From contig NZ_JALQCS010000001.1 in assembly GCF_023277115.1 (NCBI RefSeq), forward strand, positions 62,001 through 126,000: a stretch of 64,000 bases of DNA. The letters run 5' to 3'. Each line of letters opens with the position of its first letter. Position 1 is the first letter of the stretch. The translations under genes were made by a program, and so were the position numbers. This stretch comes from Acidithiobacillus acidisediminis. Its GTDB lineage: Bacteria; Pseudomonadota; Gammaproteobacteria; Acidithiobacillales; Acidithiobacillaceae. Shown in pieces: positions 1 through 6,833 of the stretch. The notes under the pieces are model-generated. The model was not told the origin of the DNA. It did not search any database and saw only the letters and a list, made by a program, of their open reading frames with translations.

Positions 1-383
1 TTTATGTCTTTGCCGCCATTATCTTCTTTGCCAGTGTGCTGACGCCCTTCCTCAAACTCTTTGGTCTGAGTTGGTTCCTGATTTCCATACACGGCCACTC
101 GCGGCGCTGGCTGCGTGGCAAAACGATCCTTTTCCGCGTCATCCGCCAAATTGGTCGCTGGTCCCACATCGATGTCTTCACCGTAGCAGTGTTTCTTCCC
201 TTGATGCACCTATCGGGCCTGCTGGCGGTCTATGTGGGAAAGGCATTACCCTTCTTCCTTGCGGTCGTTATCCTTACCATGATCGCCACGGAAATTTTTG
301 ATCCCCGCCTGCTCTGGCAGCAAGTGGACCAACAGGAGCAAGATGAGCTCACCCTCACCCACACCGCAAGCGCAGAATCGTAA
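1..383 (+). CDS. pqiA: PqiA-family intermembrane-transport membrane protein, C-terminal part (5' end outside the window)
   Basis: The reading frame is already open at base 3 and runs to TAA at 381-383, so only the last 126 or so residues are present. PqiA is the inner-membrane partner of the PqiABC lipid-transport system. The visible part has hydrophobic stretches on either side of a basic loop with a GxxSHIDVF-like segment (SHIDVFTVAV), as in the second PqiA domain. The next gene, pqiB, starts inside this gene (41-base overlap), so the two are almost certainly co-translated. Family assignment rests on the hydrophobic pattern together with pqiB and pqiC downstream. The GTG at 36 is internal and not a start. 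Confidence 0.85.
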   Translation, partial: YVFAAIIFFASVLTPFLKLFGLSWFLISIHGHSRRWLRGKTILFRVIRQIGRWSHIDVFTVAVFLPLMHLSGLLAVYVGKALPFFLAVVILTMIATEIFDPRLLWQQVDQQEQDELTLTHTASAES

Positions 384-1995
384 GCCGCGCTGGCCAGGAT
401 TGATCTGGGCGGTGCCCGTTGCGGCGCTGGCCATCGTCGGTTGGCTGGCGTTACGCAGTTATCTCGACCAGGGGCCAACGGTAACGGTGGAGTTCCCGAC
501 TACCGGTGGAATCAAGGCCGACCATACCGTGGTGAAATATCGCGGTGTCACCGTCGGTCAGGTTACCGGTACTCGCCTCGCCAAATCGCTGCAGAAGATG
601 AGCATTACCCTACGCTTCGATCCCTATATGGCCGGCCACTTGGGCAAGGGAACACGCTACTGGATTGCCGGGAAAGAGGTCAATTTCAGTGATCTAAGCT
701 CTCTCAAGTCGATTATTTCCGGTCCCTATATCGGTATTGACCCTCATCCCGGCGTTACCGTACATAAAGTGCTTGGGCTCAGCGAAGAGCCGGTACTGAA
801 GAGCGAACCGAAAGGCTTGACGCTGATTTTGCACAGCAACAGCTTTGACGCCGTGCAACGGGCCGCGCCCATCTTTTACCGCGGCATGCAGATTGGCGAG
901 GTGCGCGGTAAGGCGCAGGCGCCAAACGGCGACAGCTTCCGCATTTATGCCTTCATCTCGCAAAAATATCTGCATTTGATCAATGCCCGCAGCCGCTTCT
1001 GGAACGCCGGCAACATTCGCTTTCATCTTTTGGGCAAGGACTCCGGCCTGCATCTCCCCCCGGACAACGCCATTTTCTCGGGAGCGATCTCGGTAACTAC
1101 ACCGGAATCCGGTGCACCGGCAACAGAAGATATGGATTTTCCGCTGTATCCGAGTGCCGAGGCAGCGCGCTGGGCACCGAGCAAAGATGCGGTCCACTAC
1201 ACCGTGACCATGCCCGGTGGCAGTCAAGGCCTGGATGCAGGTGCCGCGGTATTGCTCGAGGGGAGCCGGGTGGGCAGCGTAACCCAGGTGCATATGGGCT
1301 ACGATCCGCGCCACCATGTACTCGAGACCTTGGTTGATCTGGTTGTCGAGCCACAGAGCATCCCCCTCAGCGAAGGTTCCTGGAACCATCCACGCCAACA
1401 GATGGATGCGATGTTCCGTGCCCTGATTGCCCGAGGGCTGCGTGCCGAATTGAATCAGAATCCGCCGCTGGTCGGCAGCCCGGAAATCTCTCTCGTGATG
1501 CTGCACCGACCCAGTCCGGCGCAGCTGGGGGCCGGAAACCCTGCTCGCATTCCTTTTGTGGCCGGGGGGAGTCTGGCTGGCACCCTGGATCAGGTGAATG
1601 GGATTTTGCGCGAAATCCATGCCCTACCTCTGCCAGAGATCGCCAAAAACCTGCAGGTCACGACCCATCGCATTGCCGCCTTGAGCCAATCCAAAAAGAC
1701 CCAGGAGACCCTGCAACACCTTGCCGCTGCTACCCGGCACCTGGATGCGATTCTTGCCGCGGGGCAAAAGCAGTTGCCCGGTACCTTGCAGCACCTGCAT
1801 GCCGCAAGTGAAGAAGCGCAACACGCCCTGCAGTCCATCCATGGACTTTTGGCTGCAAATGGCAGCGCCGGCAACGCACCGGAGTCAACGACGCTGCCCC
1901 GCACCCTCTATGAGCTGAGCCGAGCTGCCGCCTCCCTGCGCTCCCTCAGCGATTACCTGGACAGCCACCCCAATGCCTTATTGATCGGGAAATGA
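343..1995 (+). CDS. pqiB: PqiB, MCE (MlaD-like) domain intermembrane transport protein
   Basis: This 550-residue protein has one N-terminal transmembrane helix (about residues 15-35, after a basic stretch) followed by three MlaD/MCE repeats. Each repeat starts with a V(K/R)YRG..VG-like turn: VKYRGVTVGQV in the first and FYRGMQIGEV in the second. A helical tail follows from about residue 420. In E. coli, PqiB forms a long periplasmic tube that moves lipids between the membranes; the length here matches (about 546). ATG 343 was chosen because AGGAG lies 5 bases upstream. A longer frame to 298 adds a non-homologous leader inside pqiA. It overlaps the lipoprotein gene by 4 bases (ATGA). Confidence 0.93.
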   Translation: MSSPSPTPQAQNRKPRWPGLIWAVPVAALAIVGWLALRSYLDQGPTVTVEFPTTGGIKADHTVVKYRGVTVGQVTGTRLAKSLQKMSITLRFDPYMAGHLGKGTRYWIAGKEVNFSDLSSLKSIISGPYIGIDPHPGVTVHKVLGLSEEPVLKSEPKGLTLILHSNSFDAVQRAAPIFYRGMQIGEVRGKAQAPNGDSFRIYAFISQKYLHLINARSRFWNAGNIRFHLLGKDSGLHLPPDNAIFSGAISVTTPESGAPATEDMDFPLYPSAEAARWAPSKDAVHYTVTMPGGSQGLDAGAAVLLEGSRVGSVTQVHMGYDPRHHVLETLVDLVVEPQSIPLSEGSWNHPRQQMDAMFRALIARGLRAELNQNPPLVGSPEISLVMLHRPSPAQLGAGNPARIPFVAGGSLAGTLDQVNGILREIHALPLPEIAKNLQVTTHRIAALSQSKKTQETLQHLAAATRHLDAILAAGQKQLPGTLQHLHAASEEAQHALQSIHGLLAANGSAGNAPESTTLPRTLYELSRAAASLRSLSDYLDSHPNALLIGK

Positions 1996-2597
1996 ACATG
2001 GCCTGGATTCGTACTGTCTTTCTTTGTAGCGCCGTCCTTCTGCTCAGTGCCTGCGCCGGTGCGCCCACCGAGTATTTGCGCCTGAGTGCAGAAGGCCCAC
2101 CCTTGGCAACGCAAGGATTGTCCACGAGTCGCGAAATCCTGCTCGTGGATCACGTGCAAATGCCTGCCAGCATCGACCGCCTCTATCTCACGCGTGGGCA
2201 AGGTGAGCAGGGCATGCAGGTTTCGGGACATGTGCGCTGGATTGCACCCCTGGGGGGAATGGCGCAACGGATTCTGGCGGAGGATCTGCGCCGGCAACTG
2301 CCGCAGACGACGGTCTTGCTTACGGGGGCGCCATTGCCGCAGCGGGCGCGGTCGTTGCAACTGCGGGTGGAGGTGCAGGAATTTCTGCCCCTGAGTAGTG
2401 GCGCAGTGGTATTGGACGCTGATTACTTTCTGCTCGATGCGCAACAGCAACTGCGTTACGCCGGGCATTTTCATTACCGTGCCAAGGCTGACGCCAACCC
2501 ACACAGCGAAGCCCAGACCATGAGTGCGGGTATTGCTGCTCTGGCGCACGATATCGCGCAACATCTGGCGGCGGCATACCGCGTACCAGTTCACTAG
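1992..2597 (+). CDS. pqiC: PqiC-like outer-membrane lipoprotein (ABC-type transport auxiliary family)
   Basis: The 201-residue product starts with a lipoprotein signal peptide ending in the lipobox LLSAC, so the mature protein should begin with acylated Cys21. The rest fits the DUF330/PqiC family: a YLRL strand near the start of the mature chain, a VDHVQMP segment and a WI-(A)PLG turn. PqiC anchors the PqiB tube at the outer membrane in E. coli. The ATG overlaps the pqiB stop (ATGA); a second in-frame ATG at 1998 is an equally possible start. Signal-peptidase II processing and outer-membrane targeting are inferred from the sequence only. Confidence 0.9.
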   Translation: MNMAWIRTVFLCSAVLLLSACAGAPTEYLRLSAEGPPLATQGLSTSREILLVDHVQMPASIDRLYLTRGQGEQGMQVSGHVRWIAPLGGMAQRILAEDLRRQLPQTTVLLTGAPLPQRARSLQLRVEVQEFLPLSSGAVVLDADYFLLDAQQQLRYAGHFHYRAKADANPHSEAQTMSAGIAALAHDIAQHLAAAYRVPVH

Positions 2598-2602
2598 AGC
2601 CG

Positions 2603-3313
2603 ATGGCGAGTCCATTACGCGCGGGGTTGGCGCAGGAAGCCCAGTCTCTGGATACGAGGATTGCGATTCCAGATCCTTATTTACGCCCGTTACAGCGAAG
2701 TGATGCCGGGGCAGTACGACAGATCTGTTGCGAAACTGGCTTTTTGGGACAGGACATCGAGCCAATCTGCACCGATCGTGAATTGTTTGCAGCCTTGATG
2801 GTCGATCCCTATCTCGACTATGCCCTGGACTGGGGCATCGTGGCCGAACACGAAGGCCAAGTTGTGGCCTATCTCCTCGGCGCGCCACCGGATTTTGACG
2901 CTTCCGTATTCCGGGTAGCGGCGCAAGCCACCCTGAAAATGCTTGGGCGCGCCGCGGCAGGTAGCTATCGCGACCAACCGCAAACCTTGCACTTTTTGCA
3001 ATGGCTCTTGTTCCGTAGCTATCGCGAACGGCCCTTGCGACCGGCGAGTGCGGCCCATATGCATTTCAATGTGCGTGACAAGGAGCGTGGCCATTTCCTG
3101 GGGCTGCACCTGTGGCAGCAATTCGAGACACTATTGCGGCAACGAGGTGTACCACACTATTACGGCGAGCTCTTTTCCTGGCCTGCACATCGCCCAGAAA
3201 GACCCTACCGACGCTATGGCCTGCAGGTCTACGACCGAGTACCGACCAGCCTCTTCGACCATGCCTGCGATTGCGAGGTCGAAAACATCTGCGTCTACAA
3301 ACGGCTGAACTGA
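2603..3313 (+). CDS. GNAT-like N-acetyltransferase family protein
   Basis: This 236-residue soluble protein starts 5 bases after pqiC. About residues 25-110 look like the N-terminal half of a GNAT fold, with the YLRPLQRSDA entry typical of the family and a strand reading WGIVAEHEGQVVAYLLG. The C-terminal half has the order expected for the acyl-CoA site and last strands (AHMHFNVRDKERGHFLG, then a helix, then PYRRYGLQVYDR). The classical Q/RxxGxG/A loop is only loosely matched (RDKERGHFLG), so activity is uncertain and the substrate is unknown. Being between pqiABC and a lipid-flippase-like gene hints at an envelope role, which is inference. Confidence 0.7.
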   Translation: MASPLRAGLAQEAQSLDTRIAIPDPYLRPLQRSDAGAVRQICCETGFLGQDIEPICTDRELFAALMVDPYLDYALDWGIVAEHEGQVVAYLLGAPPDFDASVFRVAAQATLKMLGRAAAGSYRDQPQTLHFLQWLLFRSYRERPLRPASAAHMHFNVRDKERGHFLGLHLWQQFETLLRQRGVPHYYGELFSWPAHRPERPYRRYGLQVYDRVPTSLFDHACDCEVENICVYKRLN

Positions 3314-3314
3314 G

Positions 3315-4319
3315 GTGGAACTGAATCTCCGCTTCTGGCTCGTCTTGTTTCTCGCGCTGGGAATCTCGTTCGTACCGATCCTCTATTTCATGAATGGCCA
3401 AGCCATTCATCTGATCAGCCAGATCACCCCGCTTCTGCTTCTGGCCTTGACTGGTCTCATGCTATCGAGCTGGTTTTTTGAAGGCCAACGCCTGCGCCTG
3501 GTCTGTGCCGGGGTCGGATTGCGCATTCCTTTGCGTAGCGCCCTGCCTCTGGCCATGGCGGCGGAGTTTGCCGGTGCCGCGACGCCCGCGGCCTCGGGAA
3601 TGGGTGCCGCCTATCTGGTCTTTTTGTATCGCCGTGGCCTCAATGCCGGCACCGCTGCGGCGGTCCTCTTGGCCATCGCCATCACCGACCTGATCTTCAT
3701 GATCTCCATTTTCCTGTTCTCTCTGATCTATCTCCTGCTCTTCGAGAATCGCCTGCCCGACGTGCGAATCATCTTATGGTTCGCCCTGATTACCCTGGTC
3801 ACAGCTGGACTGCTCTTCGCCATTTGGCATTTCGAGCGGCGCCGCATCGTGCGCGTCATTGACCAGCGCTGCTTGCGTTTTTCTCTGTATCAGCGCTACC
3901 GACAACGTATTGTCCTATTTTTCTCCCGCTTTCTCAGGAGCCTAGAACTCTTGCGGGAGCTCAGCTGGCGCCAGCGGGGCATCATCTTTCTCAGTGCGGC
4001 AGGCTACTGGACCCCGCGTTACCTCGTGCTCTGGGCCTTGATGCGATACGTGGGTGGCCAAGTCAGTGTGCCGTATATCATCGTCAGCCAAACCCTGCTC
4101 AATCTCACCTCGCAATTGAGTTTTCTACCCGGTGGTGCGGGTAGTGTCGGAGCGGCTTATGGCCTGCTGTTCGGGAGCACACTGTCGCAGGCAGACATCG
4201 CCTTCAGCCTCCTCGGTTGGCGGCTCTTTACGTACTATTGGTATCTCTTTGTCGGCATGCCGTGGTTCTTCTATGAATGGGGCTGGGGCAAGAATCATCC
4301 CGGCAAACGGCAATCCTGA
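3315..4319 (+). CDS. YbhN/UPF0104-like integral membrane protein (lysylphosphatidylglycerol synthase transmembrane-region family)
   Basis: The product has 334 residues and about eight hydrophobic helices with short basic loops. The middle carries the AAEFAGAATPAASG segment, and the C-terminal part QLSFLPGGAGSVGAAYGLLF; both are hallmarks of the MprF-flippase-like UPF0104 family (the P-G-G-x-G turn). There is no soluble aminoacyl-transferase domain, so this is the stand-alone membrane type. It starts with GTG one base after the previous stop. In E. coli, YbhN is linked with lipid movement between membranes, which would suit a neighbour of pqiABC. Specific substrate unknown. Confidence 0.8.
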   Translation: MELNLRFWLVLFLALGISFVPILYFMNGQAIHLISQITPLLLLALTGLMLSSWFFEGQRLRLVCAGVGLRIPLRSALPLAMAAEFAGAATPAASGMGAAYLVFLYRRGLNAGTAAAVLLAIAITDLIFMISIFLFSLIYLLLFENRLPDVRIILWFALITLVTAGLLFAIWHFERRRIVRVIDQRCLRFSLYQRYRQRIVLFFSRFLRSLELLRELSWRQRGIIFLSAAGYWTPRYLVLWALMRYVGGQVSVPYIIVSQTLLNLTSQLSFLPGGAGSVGAAYGLLFGSTLSQADIAFSLLGWRLFTYYWYLFVGMPWFFYEWGWGKNHPGKRQS

Positions 4320-4371
4320 TCCCCCTGCGTTGGCCAAGACGGCCCCCGTCGCCCTTGCTATCATTGCTGCC

Positions 4372-5475
4372 ATGAGTCGCCCCAATCAAGTCGAAATCTC
4401 CCGCTCTGCGCTCGCGCACAATCTGGCTGTGGCGCGGCAGCATGCGCCCCATGCCCGTGTCATGGGTGCGATCAAGGCCAATGCCTATGGTCATGGCGCC
4501 CCTTTGGTGGCAAGTATCCTTGCCGAAGCCGGCATCGACGCCTTCGCAGTCGCCAGCATCGACGAGGCGGAGGAACTCTACCCCCTGCAACTCCAGCCCC
4601 GCTGTACGGTTTTGGCGGGGCCATTTTCGGCAGCGGAGATCCCCCTTGCCGCCGCCCATGGCCACCGCTTGGTGCTACAGAATTTTGCCCAGTTGCATTG
4701 GTTGCGCGAAAGTCGCTGGCAGCAACCCCTGGAGATTTTCCTCAAGTTCGACAGCGGGATGCATCGCCTCGGCTTTGCCCTTACAGACTTGGCTCAGGTC
4801 TTCACCCTGATGCAGGACAAGCTGGGCGGACCGGTACGGGTGCTCGGTCTGCTCAGCCACCTGGCGCGCGCCGATACTCCGGATGATCCCTACAATACGC
4901 AACAGATCAATGCCTTCCACAGCGCCTGTACAGAATTCGGCGCACACACCCTGGGCGAACACTCCTTGCCCAACTCAGCGGCTATTCTTGCCCTGCCCCA
5001 GGCCCATACGCCCTGGATTCGCCCTGGCCTGCTCCTCTATGGTCTTGCCCCCCTACAAGGGCGTCGCGCCCTGGACCTGGGCCTGCAGCCGGTGCTGCGC
5101 TGGCAGACACGGATCATTGCCGTGCGCGAGCTGGAGGCCGGAGACTGGCTCGGTTACGGCGCCAGTTGGCAAGCCCAGCGCCGTTGTCGCGTCGGGGTGA
5201 TTGCCTGCGGCTATGGGGACGGCCTCGATCGCCGCCTGGGCCTGCTAGAGGCGCCGGTCTTGGTGCGGGGACAGCCAAGTCACTTGCTCGCACGGGTGAG
5301 CATGGACCTCGCCTTCGTCGCCCTCGACGGGATTCCGGCCGAGCTGGGGGATGCAGTGCAAATCCTGGGTGGACACGACCTGCCGCTGGAGGATTGCGCC
5401 CAGGCCCTCGACACGATTTCCTATGAAGTCGGCACTCGCATCGCGCGGCGGGTAGCGCGGATCGTTGTGCCATGA
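4372..5475 (+). CDS. alr: Alanine racemase (biosynthetic, PLP-dependent)
   Basis: It interconverts L- and D-alanine for peptidoglycan. The 367 residues cover the whole family length. Lys35 in GAIKANAYGHG is the PLP lysine, with Tyr39 in the same motif. The C-terminal domain has the GYGASWQA segment holding the second catalytic Tyr and the SMDL motif. ATG 4372 gives the usual N-terminus (RPNQVEISRSALAHNL). An in-frame extension to 4132 would lie inside the preceding gene and has no family resemblance. The gap to the preceding gene is 52 bases and the stop overlaps radA by 4 bases (ATGA). Confidence 0.97.
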   Translation: MSRPNQVEISRSALAHNLAVARQHAPHARVMGAIKANAYGHGAPLVASILAEAGIDAFAVASIDEAEELYPLQLQPRCTVLAGPFSAAEIPLAAAHGHRLVLQNFAQLHWLRESRWQQPLEIFLKFDSGMHRLGFALTDLAQVFTLMQDKLGGPVRVLGLLSHLARADTPDDPYNTQQINAFHSACTEFGAHTLGEHSLPNSAAILALPQAHTPWIRPGLLLYGLAPLQGRRALDLGLQPVLRWQTRIIAVRELEAGDWLGYGASWQAQRRCRVGVIACGYGDGLDRRLGLLEAPVLVRGQPSHLLARVSMDLAFVALDGIPAELGDAVQILGGHDLPLEDCAQALDTISYEVGTRIARRVARIVVP

Positions 5476-6833
5476 GCCGCGAGCGCAGTCTGTATGTCTG
5501 CCAAGCCTGTGGCGCGGCGAGCCCCAAATGGATGGGGCGCTGCGCTGAATGTGGAGCGTGGAACAGCTTGGTGGAGGAGCGTGTAGCGGCGCCAACCCCG
5601 GGCAAAGGCGCACGGGGCAGCAGCGCCTACGCCGTCGCGAGTCCACCGCAGCGATTGGCCGCCGTGCCTATTGCCGAGATTCGTCGACAGAGTAGTGGCC
5701 TGCAGGAACTCGATCGGGTGCTCGGGGGGGGCGTGGTGCCCGGCGCTGCTATTCTCCTTGGTGGTGAACCCGGCATTGGCAAGTCCACCCTGCTCCTGCA
5801 AGCCGCCGCCGGGATGGCGGCCAACGATCCTGTTCTCTACGTAACCGGCGAGGAGTCTGCCGCGCAATTGGCCCTACGCGCCCAGCGTCTGAAGATTGGC
5901 GATCCCGCCATCGAGGTGCTGGCGGAGAATCATCTGGAGAGCATCGAGGCACAGGTGGCCAAACAAACCCCTCGGGTATTACTCATCGATTCCATCCAGA
6001 CCCTGTTCACGGAAAACCTGCAATCGGCGCCGGGCTCCGTCGCTCAAGTACGGGAGTGTGCGGCACGTCTGGTGCGGCTGGCCAAGGCGCAGGCGATCAG
6101 TTTGTGGATGGTGGGCCATGTCACTAAGGAGGGCGCCATCGCCGGCCCGCGGGTCCTGGAACATATGGTCGATACGGTGCTCTATTTTGAGGGTGAGGCC
6201 GGCAGCCCCTATCGCATCGTGCGCGCCATCAAAAATCGCTTTGGCGCAGCCAACGAGCTGGGCGTTTTCGAGATGCAGGAAAAAGGTCTGGAGGAAATCC
6301 GCAATCCCTCCCGCCTCTTCCTCAGTCAGCATCAAAAACCGGTCGCGGGCAGCGTCGTCTTACCCACCCAGGAGGGCAGTCGCAGCCTGCTCGTCGAAGT
6401 CCAAGCACTGGTAACGCCCAGTCCCTTGGCCAACCCGCGGCGCGTCGCCCTGGGTCTCGATCCCAATCGTCTCTCCCTGCTCCTCGCGATCCTGCACCGT
6501 CACGGCGGCAGCTTCCTCTTTGATCAGGATGTCTTCGTAAATATTGCCGGTGGCGTCCGGGTGTTGGAGCCCGCCGCGGACCTAGCCGTCGCCTTGGCGG
6601 TGCTCAGTGCCTTTCGCAACGAGCCGGTGGAAGAGGGACTGGTGGCCTTCGGCGAGTTGGGACTCGCAGGAGAATTGCGCCCTGTAGCCCATGCCGAAAG
6701 CCGCCTGCGGGAGAGTGAAAAACTGGGTTTTCGCAGCGCCATCCTACCCGCCGGCAAGGATTTAACCGGCAGAATCCACCTGCGCCCAGCGCATTCCTTG
6801 GCCGAGGCGCTGCAATCCGCATTCGGCCATTAG
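5472..6833 (+). CDS. radA: DNA repair protein RadA (Sms)
   Basis: RadA is a RecA-like ATPase that drives branch migration of recombination intermediates. The 453 residues show, in order, an N-terminal zinc finger (CQACG...CAECG, residues 10-27), a Walker A motif GEPGIGKST near residue 98, the RadA-specific KNRFG motif near 254, and a C-terminal Lon-protease-like domain without an obvious catalytic Ser. Length and order match E. coli RadA (460). The ATGA overlap with alr suggests translational coupling. Its TAG overlaps the stop of the convergent c-di-GMP gene in a shared TTAG, leaving no room for a terminator between the two. Confidence 0.97.
   Translation: MSRERSLYVCQACGAASPKWMGRCAECGAWNSLVEERVAAPTPGKGARGSSAYAVASPPQRLAAVPIAEIRRQSSGLQELDRVLGGGVVPGAAILLGGEPGIGKSTLLLQAAAGMAANDPVLYVTGEESAAQLALRAQRLKIGDPAIEVLAENHLESIEAQVAKQTPRVLLIDSIQTLFTENLQSAPGSVAQVRECAARLVRLAKAQAISLWMVGHVTKEGAIAGPRVLEHMVDTVLYFEGEAGSPYRIVRAIKNRFGAANELGVFEMQEKGLEEIRNPSRLFLSQHQKPVAGSVVLPTQEGSRSLLVEVQALVTPSPLANPRRVALGLDPNRLSLLLAILHRHGGSFLFDQDVFVNIAGGVRVLEPAADLAVALAVLSAFRNEPVEEGLVAFGELGLAGELRPVAHAESRLRESEKLGFRSAILPAGKDLTGRIHLRPAHSLAEALQSAFGH

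Noticed and set aside
694-1620. 308-residue minus-strand frame opposite pqiB
   Set aside because: Antisense shadow, no ribosome binding site, inside a clear MCE-domain gene.
1953-2888. 311-residue minus-strand frame across pqiC and the GNAT gene
   Set aside because: Arg/His/Pro-rich shadow spanning two real genes.
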